A stretch of DNA of 64,000 bases from Pogonophryne albipinna. Taxonomy: Eukaryota; Chordata; Actinopteri; Perciformes; Artedidraconidae. The number at the start of each line of letters is the position of its first letter. Within the stretch, counting starts at the first letter, position 1. This document shows positions 14,901 through 25,125 of the stretch, piece by piece. The stretch spans positions 35,491,763 to 35,555,762 of the forward strand of contig CM053252.1 in NCBI GenBank assembly GCA_028583405.1, written 5' to 3'. Made by a program: the position numbers and the translations under genes. The notes beneath the pieces were generated by a model. That model ran no database searches. It was not told the DNA's origin and was given only the letters and a program-made list of their open reading frames with translations.

Positions 14901-17900
14901 TAGAGCACACCACACATTGGGAACTGACTTAAAACAGTCCAGGCAGAAATTACCTTTCCTCCCTTCAAAACATATTGGGCATAATCATTTCAAGGACAAA
15001 GAGTTGCTGACCATGAGCCTCTGAAACTGTCATTTTTTTTTGTTTTAAGGAGACTCGCCAGTCTCACTACGAAGGGAAAACAACCTTAACTGCACTTGGT
15101 TTCCCCATTTTCATATGTTCGAGAGGTAAGAGTTTTCATATTTTAAACGCGTTTTGCCAGTGAACACAAAGGTTATAAAGGAATCATTTATAAAAGCTCC
15201 AGGAAAGAGTTGACTCAACAAAACTTGACCAACGCACAAATCCTTGCCAGCCTTTAACTCTAAAAGGGTAAAAAAAAAAAAAACATGTGATACTGTAACC
15301 TACGTAATACTCCTTCAGTTATGTGTATTCATTCTTTTCTCAAAAGCCCCCAGAGACAGACAATGAATTACATCTTAAGAGTTGGTCGCCTCCCTCCTCA
15401 GCTTTGGTATGAATGCTCTCCTAGCATTACCGCCCAAGGTTATTGTAAATATAACCTTTGAAATCACACAAACTAATTATGTTGTTATTATCATAGTTTA
15501 AGTGGGCCTTTGTGAGCTCTGCATGCTGGAGAAAATAATGTTTTTCTCTCTCTTCCACGGCAAGATGGGAGGCTTTCTGAAACAGATGCAGAGACGTTGA
15601 GCCACCCTCTGATGTCTCTGTAGGACTATTAAGCTGTAACAACTTAATTTCACAGCAACACACAAGCACTGGGCTTTGACGGCACTTAATGACTGTTGCG
15701 CTCTCTTCATCCGTGTCAAATGTTATGACAAGCCCTCTTTTTTACTCTGTGGCTCGCAGTGGTTCGTGAATGTGTAATGATGATTGAGAGGAAAAACAGC
15801 GCAGTGCCCAGCTGTGTACCAAATCATTCTGTCAAGAACGGAAATGACTGGATATGACTGCTTGTGTGTGCAGGACTGGTGATGAAAATAATTATCAGAT
15901 GAAAGGTACATTTGGACGTTTCCTGCCACCGCTGTGCAATTCAGCAAATAATCTGGTTTTTTTCCAACAAAAGTTTTCAGGTTTTTTTCTATCTTTAATC
16001 CTGATGACATTTATAGGACTGTAAACAAATGGAAGTGGACAATTCCTCTAATTTTATCGTTTTTTATTTTGGTTTTGGTTGTTACGCTCCTATTGTTCGA
16101 GGTTTATGCAGGTATTTCCTGCTGAAGGCTGTTAGACTGAAACACAGACAAATATAACAGGGTTCTTACGGTCATTAAAAACCTGGAAAAGTCATGGAAA
16201 TTCAAAATGCTAATTCCAGGCCCTGGAAAAGTTATGGAAAACAATATTTTTCCCAAAGTTTTGGAAAAGTCATGGAAATGTAACTAAAGTTGCATCAAAT
16301 ATAATTTATATTTTATCTAATCGCCGAAATGGTAATACTATAATGATAATAAATACTGTATCGTGTAGTAATGAAACGTAAAATGGCATTTAACTGTCGA
16401 GGTGTTTTGCTGGTGAGAGATTTTAGTTGCTTTAGCGTGTAGAAGCTAGTAAGCCTATTAGATTTGTTTTAGATAGGAACAACATGTTTCATATGCAGAC
16501 CTTATTTTCCTGTTTCCATGTTAAAATAAACCATTTTCAGTGGTACCGCTGAGAAAGAGTAATTTTTTTGTTCATGGAAAATGAGGTAAAGGTCATGGAA
16601 AAGTCATTGAAAATCATTGGTGAAAAAGTGTATGAACCCTGATATAAGTATCGAATAAACTAACAAAAATATCTACACATTATGTCACGAGTATGTTTAC
16701 TGCTAAAGCTTTGTGTCCAATGAAAGCCAGGTGCAGCTCCTCTCAGAGAGTTTGTTTGCTCAGCTGAAGTAAGGACGATTTAGGTACCTGCATGGTGTTA
16801 CTGAATCTCATTACTATGGCCTCACTTTACCATTTATTGTTTTATGTCAGTGCATTTCAGCAAGCAAGCTGTCATAAGAACACCTTAGATTGCAGCATTA
16901 CACCCAATCTCAGTCTGAAACCACATTATATTGAACATATTTAAGTTTAAAGACCTAATTAATAATGGCTTGTGAACCAAAACATATTGAGAACACAAGG
17001 TAAGCTTGAGGGAGCCCGTTACAAAACAACACAAACGCGTGTCTAAGTATCAAACAGCGCGGAAGCAAAACCTTAATAACTCAATGGTTTGATGTTTATG
17101 CCCTTTGGCATCATTTAGATGCAAGGTGTCTATTGAGTAATATTCCTCATTATGGCAAGAAAAGTTATTGCATGTTTAAAAGGATGCCACTTATTCTGGC
17201 ACTCTGATAAAAGCTTTTGTTCTTTGCCAAAACATGAGTTTAACCAAATGAAATGGAGGCCAAAATATTTATATAATTTGTTTCTGGTATTTGAACGCGA
17301 CTATATGTCAGTTCAGTCAAGTCGGAAAATATCTTCTGATAAATCTTTCTGAAGTGAACTCCGCAGATTTAACATAGCACGTGTCAATCAAGAAGAAGAA
17401 ACAATCCAAACATGCAACCAAACTACAGATACCATCTTTAATATTCAATGCATTCTTCTTCGTTGCCAAATCGTGCCGTCTACATTTCCCAAAATGCAAC
17501 ACTGCTTCATAGGTTTTGTCAGAGATTCAGGTGTGTTATGCTGGTAGCTATGGCTCTGCAATACTAAGCATTGTATGACCCCTTTACAGCACCAGGCAGG
17601 TGTTGAACACATTGTCAGTTTAACCCCAAATCAACCACCTATTTGAAATAAAGTTATTTAAAAAAACAAGGATAGTTCCTATATGCAGGCGCTCTCACTG
17701 GTTCTTGTTCCTGTCATGGTGCTACTGGGGCTCTGGGAGAGGTAAAGGTAGAATGTGTGTTGGTTGCCTGAGATGCTAACTGCAGGACCATGAAAGCGCT
17801 CGTCTAACAGTGACAGCAGGAAGAAGCTGCTGCGTGGTGTGGCATGTTTGTGTGCTTACTGGTGCTTTTTGAGCATGTGCTGCCTTTTATTATGAATAAA

Positions 17901-20900
17901 TGTCACTATCCCCCTTTGCTTCCACACTAACACTTACAGCCTGTTCTTCATTGTTTGGATCCACAGCTACAGAGAAATACAAGAACTTTTCCACCAGTGT
18001 TGTCTCTCCTTTCACACTAACATTTGTTTTGCCTTTTTCTCTCCTCTCTGAATGACAATTTATTACGGTTTTCTATTCATAACCTCCTCCGCATCTCTCC
18101 TTTGCTTCCTCTGACTTGTTCTCCTGTCTCTGACTCCTCTCCAGTCAGGGCGATTCAGACACAGACTCTGAGGTGGAGGACCGTGTAGACGGGGTGAAGT
18201 CATGGTTGTCTAAAAACAAAGGATCCGCCAAAAACCTCTCGGATGACGGCAGCCTCAAGAGCTCCAGGTCAGTACAAAGGCAGCTGCTATTACTACCACT
18301 ACAGCAGCTGTTACTAAGTAGTCTACCTACACATTTGACTGCTTCTGAACTGTGTCAGGATGAAGTTAATGCAATAGCAGTAGAGCACTTGGTTGAAATA
18401 AGGTGGGAGCTATTACTTACGTGTTTTGAAGCTCCTTTGTCTTTATTGTCGTCCGCTCGGTGAAAAGGAGACTTTTTTTTTTTTTCAAACAAACCACCTC
18501 CGTGGTGGATTTATCGACCTGCCCACTGGCCAGCTGGCGTAGTCTACCTGAGCCGCTTGCTGAGATTAATGAATGTGTCTGCCAGGTGACAGCTTCCAAT
18601 GCCCCAGATTTGTCTCCTTACCAGAAGATTTAACTTCACTTCCTCTCCGAGCCACTCCCAACTTTAAAAACTTTGTGAGCTTTTAAATCTCTCTTAGCAG
18701 CATGTCCCCACAGACAAAGACTGTCTGATTGCCCAGCACTGACTCCTGTAATGTCTTTTAAATCGATGGGACTTTAATGTCAATTTATTTGCCATTTGCA
18801 AAGGTATATCCTGCCTAGTTGTCAGTCCTTCACATAAACCCACGTTATTAGTTTCTTATCAGTTGTCTACAGCTATACTATCCTTTCTCTGTCTTTCAGT
18901 CATTGCTGTACTCTCATTTTGCTACATTTCATTAGGTAAAATTCGACTACAGGAGCTGCCCTCTTGAAATGATGACACCATATGAAACCTGAGTGTGCAC
19001 AGTTGTATAAAGAGACCTAAGAACCAATCTCAGCCTGTTAGCATGAGCAACCTAGCTGCTATATTAGCATTTGAACAACTAAGCTAGTTATCTCTCTAAA
19101 TACATTCATAACCAAATTGACGCAGACTCATAATTAGTATTTCAAAACGTCATCTGTTTGTCTGCTGACAGTAATATGAACACACACATTGGTCTGATAG
19201 CGCTGGCTAACCTTAATGTCAGTGGATATGCGGTTAAGCTAGCTAGCGACATGTTTAAATATGCATATAATCACTTTCGTTATAGAAAGTTAAAGTTACT
19301 TCTCTCTACATATCCACTCAACGTACAGTAGCAAATGTTAAGGCCAGATTAGAGTCCTTCATCAAATCTGTGAGATTTAGGTTTCAACCAAAAGCATTTA
19401 CTGTCAAGAATAGTAAGATTTAAGGGATACAACTCAAACGTTGCCTTTCATTTGGCTAGATGAGGGTTTTTTGCCATTATGCCAAATTGGACAAAGCATC
19501 TATATTACTTTAACGTGAGCTTGTAATGGATTCATGATTTGTCCATTTCTTCATCATTACTGTGGCCTTTATCTGTCATTGATGGGCAATGCAATTATTT
19601 TTATGTCTTAACATTCCAATGCAGGAAAAAAAACGCGCTATTAGTTTCTTATCATTCTTCACAGCTACGCTCTCCTTTCTCTGTCTTTCAGTCATTGCTG
19701 TACTCTCATTTAGGCTACATTTCATGACTTTTTTATTTGTCAATTTCATTCATTTGGTTTTATTTGTTTCCTTTACTCACCTCCACTTGACCTCATCTTT
19801 GTCATTTTCTCCCTACCTGTCTTCTTTCCTTTGTCCTTTCCACTGTGGCTTCTTTCTAGATATGCTTCAAATGTAGACACAAAGGAAGAGAAAGAGGGTA
19901 AGGAATGGAAAGAGTTCAATAAAGAAGGCAAAGAGGTAGAGCCGAGCAGGCCTATGTCAGTGATGAGCTCGCTCAGCTACAGAAAACGCTCCAACATTGA
20001 CGGCAAAGGGGAAGCCCTCTTCAGTTCCCTCAGGGAGAATGCAGACTCAGAAGATGCTTTCCATAAGGGTAAACCTAAAAACTCTGATCTTCAGCATGAC
20101 TCAATGAACTCCAGGCGGAAGTCCCAGGCAGAGGATACGCTGAAGGACAGAGATTCAGTCATCTCACAGGCTTATTCAGAGGCCAATAGCCGAGCCAGGA
20201 AAGGCATGGACAGCCGCTGGGGCGACTTTGACAAAGAATCAGTCGTTTCATACGCTGCACCAAGTCGGGCCTCAACGCGTCTTGGATTGAGCCCCGAGAA
20301 TGACGCCAAATCTACCATCAGCTTAGGTCTATCAAGCCCACTGGGACGCCACCAAAGCACCTCACGCTTAGATGAGAGCAGAGGCGGGCGCTCAGTTTAT
20401 GGTAGCAGTCCCAGCAGCCCTTGCTTCAGCAGACGGACTGGCGGTCGAAGCCCTGGGAGCGTTAGCCGAGCTGATTCCCACATGTCCCTGGCACGCAGCA
20501 GCCGCCTGAGCGAGTTTGGCGTTGATATTGATGATAGTCGCAGCGTGGCTTTTACCGAGAGATCAGCGTACAGTCCTCACTCGTCCACTGGCCGCAGTGT
20601 CTCCATGCCTCCATCACAGGCCAGATCATCAACTGTCGATAATGACCCAAATGATAACATGGATATCAAAACAGTCAGTCATCGCAACTACCTCGACCCT
20701 GACCTGGAGAAAGCCATCAACGAGGTTCTGAGTTTCAAACCTATCAAGTTTAAGCGTACGAGCTTGGAAGACTCTGAGGCTGACGAAGACAAGTCCAAGA
20801 ATGATAATGACGACAGCAAAAGTATCCGCAACGGAGACGTTGGTCGCCCTGCCAGCAGTCTAAGGCGTTCTGCATCGGCGGTGGACTGCACCAGAGCTCC

Positions 20901-22658
20901 CCGCAGCGGCACCAGCTACAGCAGTCGCCATCGCAGCAAGAGCAAAGGCAAGAGCAAGAAGAAGAAGAGAAGCCACAGCTCAGAGTCCGACAGCTCAGGA
21001 GACGACCGTCGCCACAGGAGCAGCTCCAGGAGCAGCTCCAGGAGTAAGTCCAAGAAGTCCAAGAAAAAGTCCAAGAAGAGGGCCGAAACTTCGTCTTCTT
21101 CCTCGTCTTCTTCGTCTTCAGATTCTGAATCTGATTCAGACTCGAGCTCCGGTGCTTCCACCATTTCCTACCGTAGCTCCAACAGTGTGAAGAGGGCCCC
21201 GGTACGAAAGACTTCCAGCCCAGAAAAGGCAGAAGAAGAAGAAGAAGAAGCTAAGCCACCGAGTGGGGGCCTTAACAAAAAGGATGAAAAGAAGAGGAAA
21301 AAGAAGGTGGACAACCTGATGTTGAAGTACCTGTACCGGGCGGACAGTGACTGAGGCAGGCAGTAGGTGATGCCTGACATGGACTTAGCTTGAAGTGTGG
21401 TTTTCAAGCATGGTGTGACCTAACCAAAGACTTTCGCTTGTCAATCAGCTCTCTAACTATTCCACATTTAGTCTGACATGGATCAGACTTAAACACTTCA
21501 AAATTCTAATTTTTGGGTTGCGTTTTTGATGATGCATGCCGAACATTTTTGATGTTTACTACTCCACCTACTAAACAGTGACCACAACCTCTATGGTTCT
21601 CTTTTCACAAGTGAGGTTTTCATTGAAGACTCTCTGGGAGCCGGGGGTTGTGAATGTTTTCACACCAGGAAGTGTAGTGGTGAGAAGCTGCATTCAGCGT
21701 GCATGGTAACTCGGCCCTTAATCATCCCTAAGATGTCACTTTGATTTATGGCCTGAAAATAACACGAGTCAAATAAGAAAGGCCTTAATACATTTCTCCT
21801 TTCTGCCCTGTAACTGCAGTTTGAATTAGACCCCGAGCATTGATTTACAACAAATTACACTTTAATTTGATATGCACGGTTGACAGTAATTAACCCCAGT
21901 TTGCAATATTTAAACAGTTTGATTGTTAAATAGTGCTAAGAAGCTGGGCTAGGCTTTTACGTAGACTGCTGAATGGATTGTATTGTTTTTGTTCATCATG
22001 ATAAATAGAGATGAGGGAAAAACTCACAATACTTTGGATGGTACCTTTTTATTCCCTAAAGAACCAAAAGAACACAGTTGTGCATGCACTGAGCATATTG
22101 CATGAGGTTTATTGCCTACTGGAGCTACATGTCAAGCTTGTTCATGGTAGTTATGAGAGCTCAACATGCTGTAACACAAGAACACAACCTAATCACCCCT
22201 TTGACAACATGTACAATTTAGAAAAACCCTGTTAATATAGAAAACACAGCTAGTAGTACACAGTGAGTAATGTACAACACAACAGATTAAGGCTTTTTTA
22301 ATTATTAATCAAGAATATTGACTGAACAAACAAATAATGGTAGGCAGTCTTCTTAGCAAACCTATATGAACTACTTAAGCTCTCCTCACATTGGTTTTAT
22401 ATAGCAATGCATTGAGCTCTCTGAGACACCAAACTGTCCTCTGCTCACTTTCTCGAAAATAACATCAGCTTCTTCTCGATCTTTCCTTGTAGCACCGCTG
22501 GCCGGAAATACTACTACTTCGATAGGTCTGATGAAGAGGAGGAAGAAGAAGAGAAGGAAGGCAGGGGGGCGACCCAGAGCTCTAACTCCCGTGACAGAAA
22601 CAGCAGCCAAATGAAAGAGGACGATGGCGAGGACGGGCCTTTTGAGACTTCGTCGTAG
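803..22658 (+). CDS. myo18a: Unconventional myosin-XVIIIA, C-terminal part (partial gene, 9 exons visible)
   Basis: Myosin-XVIIIA is an actin-associated myosin with little or no ATPase activity. It acts in the cytoskeleton and Golgi, and in striated muscle. Only the end of the tail is here. Exons: 803-919, 1987-2070, 4827-4964, 6779-6964, 8175-8314, 9524-9568, 18145-18267, then alternative last exons 19860-21354 or 22493-22658. All have AG/GT borders and compatible phases. The first five encode heptad-rich coiled coil ([52 protein letters not shown]). They are followed by the MYO18A-type tail blocks [11 protein letters not shown] and [16 protein letters not shown], which I recall as nearly identical in human MYO18A and which separate it from MYO18B and class II myosins. 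Teleosts may carry two co-orthologues; I cannot tell which this is. The pipox gene downstream fits the human neighbourhood. Confidence 0.93.
920..1986 (+). other. myo18a intron, no recognised feature
   Basis: 1067 bp of AT-rich sequence between two coiled-coil exons. No coding exon, transposon terminus or long tandem repeat was recognised. Confidence 0.5.
1987..2070 (+). CDS. myo18a: myo18a coiled-coil exon 2 of window
   Basis: 84 bp, phase 0 to phase 0, 28 codons ([20 protein letters not shown]...). Acceptor tgttttcag ends at 1986; donor gtagat starts at 2071. Continues the coiled coil without a skip. Confidence 0.9.
3021..3231 (+). repeat. Teleost SINE/LINE 3' tail
   Basis: The stretch ends with the tail common in fish SINEs and their partner LINEs: gtaagtcgctttggataaaa, then gcgtc, then repeated short aatgt units up to about 3231. 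The 5' boundary is a guess, because I saw no clear tRNA-like head with A and B boxes. The tail is recognised from memory of teleost repeats; the family name is not assigned. Confidence 0.6.
3928..4777. mobile_element. hAT-type MITE, copy 1 (TAGGGATGTAACGATA ends)
   Basis: An 850-bp element bounded by TAGGGATGTAACGATA and its inverse TATCGTTACATCCCTA-like end (...ggtatcgttacatcccta). The flanks are GTAAGTAA (3920-3927) and GTAACTAA (4778-4785), an 8-bp target duplication with one mismatch, as for the hAT superfamily. The subterminal regions are rich in alternating tatcgcgata motifs. No transposase is visible, so it is non-autonomous. The same family occurs at 58941-60409 with a different middle part. 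Its right end lies only 49 bp before the acceptor junction of myo18a exon 3. Confidence 0.85.
4827..4964 (+). CDS. myo18a: myo18a coiled-coil exon 3 of window
   Basis: 138 bp, phase 0 to phase 0, 46 codons, from [13 protein letters not shown] to EKTQVKRLE. Acceptor tgtgtcatag ends at 4826; donor gtgaga begins at 4965. The acceptor has a poor pyrimidine tract (tatgtttgtgtcatag) and is preceded by a hAT MITE that ends at 4777. Confidence 0.92.
4965..6778 (+). other. myo18a intron with a LINE tail
   Basis: 1814 bp. Apart from a short LINE-like tail near 6483-6530 I see no coding sequence. The tract from about 5734 (ttaggggtgtacacaaatat) looks like the end of a hAT-type element, but I could not find its partner end, so it is not called. 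Confidence 0.45.
6483..6530 (-). repeat. LINE 3'-tail fragment (Rex1-like)
   Basis: Read on the minus strand this is gtgggactaataaaggtatt followed by repeated cggatt/cgaatt units, the kind of tail seen on teleost Rex1/CR1-type LINEs. Only the tail is present. Confidence 0.4.
6779..6964 (+). CDS. myo18a: myo18a coiled-coil exon 4 of window
   Basis: 186 bp, phase 0 to phase 0, 62 codons, from [18 protein letters not shown] to SRKKHEL. Acceptor tctttgccccgcag ends at 6778; donor gtaagg starts at 6965. Strong coiled coil rich in Glu, Lys and Arg. Confidence 0.93.
7025..8088. mobile_element. hAT element, 1064 bp, with exact 8-bp TSD
   Basis: Starts CAGGGGTGGGGAACCTCCGG and ends ...GGTTCCCCACCCCTG, so the terminal inverted repeats are about 15 bp (CAGGGGTGGGGAACC). 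CTGTAAAG flanks both sides (7017-7024 and 8089-8096), the 8-bp target duplication typical of hAT. The GGCCC-rich subterminal sequence (cggcccgcgagacc, cggccctcgg) recurs near both ends. No intact transposase frame is present. It sits in the intron 86 bp before exon 5 of the window. Confidence 0.9.
8175..8314 (+). CDS. myo18a: myo18a coiled-coil exon 5 of window
   Basis: 140 bp, begins in phase 0 and ends after two bases of a codon (AG|). The peptide [19 protein letters not shown] ... [14 protein letters not shown] is highly characteristic of MYO18A. Acceptor attaacag ends at 8174; donor gtacag starts at 8315. Confidence 0.94.
8315..9523 (+). other. myo18a intron with LINE tail and (CA)n
   Basis: 1209 bp. 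A tail-like sequence gatgaataaaggtattctga lies near 8454-8474, and a CA microsatellite lies at 9102-9125. Nothing coding was recognised. Confidence 0.5.
9102..9125. repeat. (CA)n microsatellite
   Basis: About 12 CA units with one G interruption. Confidence 0.9.
9524..9568 (+). CDS. myo18a: myo18a exon 6 of window
   Basis: 45 bp, entered after two bases of a codon and left after two bases. With the previous exon it reads [27 protein letters not shown] is a recognisable MYO18A block at the end of the coiled coil. Acceptor cacgaccag ends at 9523; donor gtgagg starts at 9569. It is a short exon, but both the phase and the conserved peptide fit. Confidence 0.88.
12019..13516 (-). pseudogene. L2 reverse transcriptase (broken ORF2, 3' part)
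   Basis: Read from 13516 down. One frame runs 392 codons, from [20 protein letters not shown] through the RT palm with the YADD box around 12837-12865. The frame is lost near 12400 and the C-terminal part ([20 protein letters not shown] ... ending LFTLAFNS at 12019) continues in another frame. A fish L2 ORF2 is about 950 residues, so this copy is dead. The remaining upstream part (13728-14510, minus) holds the endonuclease end and the linker to RT. Confidence 0.88.
13728..14474 (-). pseudogene. L2 ORF2 endonuclease/linker fragment
   Basis: Minus-strand fragment with the AP-endonuclease-like motifs GDFNIHVDS and [11 protein letters not shown], then the linker with [13 protein letters not shown] and [16 protein letters not shown]. 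It is out of frame with the RT part and lacks the N-terminal endonuclease motifs because the element is truncated there. Confidence 0.85.
16158..16641. mobile_element. Short hAT-like non-autonomous element
   Basis: Begins CAGGGTTCTTACGGTCATTA and ends ...AAAAAGTGTATGAACCCTG, with CAGGGTTC as terminal inverted repeat. Several internal variants of ggaaaagtcatggaaa lie in both halves. ATATAA is present immediately outside both ends (16152-16157, 16642-16647), which is shorter than the 8 bp expected for hAT. No transposase. Confidence 0.7.
18145..18267 (+). CDS. myo18a: myo18a exon 7 of window, branch exon for the two C-termini
   Basis: 123 bp, entered and left after two codon bases. Encodes [31 protein letters not shown] and SDDGSLKSS, the post-coiled-coil tail of MYO18A. 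Acceptor gactcctctccag ends at 18144; donor gtcagt starts at 18268. The AG left at its 3' end becomes Arg with exon 19860 (AG|A) or Ser with exon 22493 (AG|C), so both downstream exons are in phase. Confidence 0.93.
18268..19859 (+). other. myo18a intron with an internal direct duplication
   Basis: 1592 bp. Two related segments of about 85 bp lie at about 18850-18937 and 19645-19728. Both contain ctttctctgtctttcagtca followed by ttgctgtactctcattt, about 795 bp apart. No exon is evident at either tttcag, which could act as cryptic acceptors. Confidence 0.6.
19860..21354 (+). CDS. myo18a: myo18a alternative last exon A: long Ser/Arg/Lys-rich C-terminal tail
   Basis: 1495 bp, opened by acceptor tggcttctttctag (ends 19859) and closed by TGA at 21352-21354. 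It adds about 497 residues to the coiled coil. The start is [19 protein letters not shown]. The middle is a Ser/Arg-rich low-complexity stretch with repeated RxxS-type sites ([17 protein letters not shown]). A short ordered-looking segment is [19 protein letters not shown]. Then come blocks of [38 protein letters not shown], a Ser run with Asp/Glu, and finally [17 protein letters not shown]. No globular domain is recognised. A muscle isoform of mouse Myo18a (Myo18A-gamma) has been reported with an extended C-terminus; this exon may be its counterpart, which is inference. No AATAAA is visible between 21355 and 22492, so this isoform may share the distal poly(A) site. Confidence 0.85.
20936..21150 (+). 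repeat. myo18a: Coding low-complexity tract (SR/K-rich then Ser/Asp-rich)
   Basis: Within the long last exon, codons for Lys/Ser/Arg repeat (aagaagaag, agcagctccaggagcagc) and pass into a run of Ser codons (tcttcttcctcgtcttcttc) and Asp/Ser. The tract resembles RS domains of splicing factors only in composition. Confidence 0.75.
21355..22492 (+). other. 3' UTR of exon A isoform / intron before exon B
   Basis: 1138 bp without a coding exon or transposon that I recognise. It is 3' untranslated for the long-tail transcript and, for the other isoform, part of the intron from 18268 to 22492. Confidence 0.5.
22493..22658 (+). CDS. myo18a: myo18a alternative last exon B: short acidic C-terminus
   Basis: 166 bp from acceptor tctttccttgtag (ends 22492) to TAG at 22656-22658. 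Joined to exon 7 of the window it adds [21 protein letters not shown] and ends [11 protein letters not shown]. The [12 protein letters not shown] part resembles the YWKSLAPDRSDDE end of the standard human MYO18A tail as I recall it. This suggests exon B is the conserved terminal exon and 19860-21354 the optional one. Exon A ends with a stop, so the two are alternatives unless an unrecognised internal donor in exon A exists. Confidence 0.82.
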
Positions 22659-25125
22659 TCCTCGCTTTCAGCACCTCTGAACGCATCCTCTCGCACTGTG
22701 ACAGTTTGTCTTGCATGCTAAGTTGACCACGATTGCGGTCACAACCACACACTAAATAACACTCAACCAGCGCTTCCTACGGTAAGGCAGATCCTCCGGG
22801 GATTGGTCATAGTTTGACAGACTTTCATCAGTCTCTGCTCAGTGCACACACAGCAGCTCCGTTATTCTCCACTCCACTCCGCTGGTCGCATGCAGGCAGC
22901 AGTCGCTCGGCTGTATGGTTGTAAGTGAGCCAAAGAACTTGAGGTTGAAATGATAATCTTTGTCTCTTTCACGCTTCCTCTCTTCGTCACATATATTACA
23001 CCACAATAATATGTATTGCCATAGTACAATGTATTGCCAAGAAGCCTTTGTTTCAGTAGGTGAGCACACTGTTTTTACTAATTGCCAATTGAGTCCTGAG
23101 AAAAGTCCCAACAGCCTTTTTTTTCCCTTCTCGATCTAATTTCCATTTCGAGTTTCAAGTGCCATCTGATGTAAGTGTTCTCCTCTGCAGCTGTGGCATT
23201 TCATTCACTGCTGCACTGTATGCTCTCATCATCTGCTCACTATCTGTTTGCCTGAGAAAGTTTTTCTGCCTTTTTGCTGGAAAATGATCTCTTCCTCAAA
23301 GGGGAGGACAATAGCAACACTTTCTGTTCTGCTATAAAAGCATTTGAATCTTTTATTTTAATGTTTGATAGATTTGTTTGCAGAGGACTGCCGTAGATCA
23401 AATTCATTTCCATGATGTTTGAGCTTACCTCTGCAAAAGACCTTGCCTTACTTTTAATTCGACTTGATTTGACTAAATAATTTCCAGAGTTTGTGGGTTT
23501 GTCCTTGTGCTTGTCTTTTTACGTGTCGTCTGTGTTTTGAGTTCACTTAGCTTTCCTTTTCCACAGGGAATGTACCTGACTTTGGGCACCTTGTCATTTG
23601 TATGGTATCCTCAACCAGCATGTTCAAGGAAGTAACTGGTGTTATTCTATATTTGTCTTATAGTCAGCAAATCACATGGCAGGACCAAAACCAACAATCT
23701 ATTTTCTAGACCTTAGTATATGTGACAAAATGATCTGAGCTTAAATACTTGTACTTTCAACCATCAGCTAATTGGTTCCTTCCTTTAAAGGCTTACAAAA
23801 ATAAGTTTTCTATTTTCAAAAACGTTCAGTCATTTACTAAATTGCCAGCCACTGTAGTTTTAAAGCAACTGGGAATGCGTTAGTCAATAATAATGTCTCA
23901 GCTAGCTTGTTAGCTTGTTTGCTAACTGGACAATACTATTATTCACATTTGATTCAGGAGCCAGATAAAGTGCACAGTACAACGGCACTATTAGACTTTC
24001 CAAAAATATAATTCAAGCAAATTTCAACCAACACGTAGGAAAACCTTTCCCTCAACACTGTGTAATCCAAATGCTTCTACTCATTGCCTCTCAGATAGTT
24101 TTGTATCATAATAATTCATCAAGCACTGTTAGCTAGTTCTCTGAATTCAGCGCTAGCGGCTAGCACATTAGCCTAGCTTACAGATAATGCGGCAGAACCT
24201 TCAATAGTAGGCCAGAGTGATGTCATTTAAACATCTTTACAGATACAATTATCACATTTGTTTACCATATGCTCTCATTTTGAACAAGTGACAGCCCTCT
24301 CAACATCTTATGATAGTTTTTGACAGCAGCATTTGATATTGCTGCTCAATGGAGGAAGTTGGACTGTAAGAATTGACCAAACACGTAAATCAACCACTAA
24401 TTGTACTGTTTCCATTGAGATCAATTGATCTTTCATTGTCTTTTCATGGGTTTTCATGATGATACAAGACAACTATTGAATATCACCAGTCCTCTCCTTC
24501 GAGCCTCATTGTGTACTTGACTTCAATAACTGGACACACTACAGCCTGTATAACCCATAATGTGAAATCATGTTCAGTGTTGATGAGGCCTGCTTATTTG
24601 TCAGGTTTTCTTTTTTAACCCAATGATGCCTCGAAACAGCAAGAGAATAGGAACCTGCAATTTCATGGCTGCTAAAGTGTTACATCCCGAGCTTTTGTCA
24701 TCTGTCTGGTATTTGAGGAGCATTTATTTATATTTGTGAAACCTTTTACAGTCCAGGAGAACTTAAAGTGGCATTTGGGGCTGAAAAAAATGTGTGGATG
24801 TTGTTCATCATGGGAGAAGTTGTTCTACTATACATGCTTTTCTTATACTCATGTCTTCATTTTTATTCTCTATGCAGACAACACAAGTGTGGAAATGTGT
24901 TTTTGACCTTATTGATAAAAGTTTCTCGCTTCAACAGAAAAAAAACAAAAGCGCCGGCATAATATTGCTGACTGCACACCGTATTTATATATAAATATGT
25001 GTATGATTGATGCTAGCTTTGAAAATAGTTCATGTTTATTTTCATTATTGAACAAATTGACCACTTGTTATACATTTTGCATTACAGTTTAATATATTGT
25101 AAATAAATGATGGTGATTGTTTTAA
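22659..25125 (+). other. myo18a: myo18a 3' untranslated region
   Basis: AT-rich sequence without long open frames between the TAG at 22658 and a canonical AATAAA at 25102-25107. A second AATAAA at 25224-25229 gives an alternative end. The length, near 2.5 kb, is inferred from these signals only. Confidence 0.55.
25102..25107 (+). terminator. myo18a: Polyadenylation signal AATAAA (likely myo18a)
   Basis: AATAAA in tgtaaataaatgatggtgat, followed by the T/G-rich gatggtgattgtttt. It is the first canonical signal I see on this strand after the short isoform's stop. Confidence 0.5.

Larger units (their letters stand above)
9569..18144 (+). other. myo18a long intron (8.6 kb) with transposons
   Basis: Holds an L2 LINE on the opposite strand (11879-14474) and a short hAT (16158-16641). 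The remaining 9569-11871, 14482-16151 and 16648-18144 look like ordinary AT-rich intron. I saw no coding exon there; the flanking exons join in frame with a conserved peptide, so none is needed. Confidence 0.6.

Noticed and set aside
19831..19859. ATG at 19831 as a start codon for the Ser/Arg-rich protein
   Set aside because: The residues before 19860 come from the pyrimidine tract of the acceptor. The frame is entered by splicing from 18267, giving continuity with the myosin tail.
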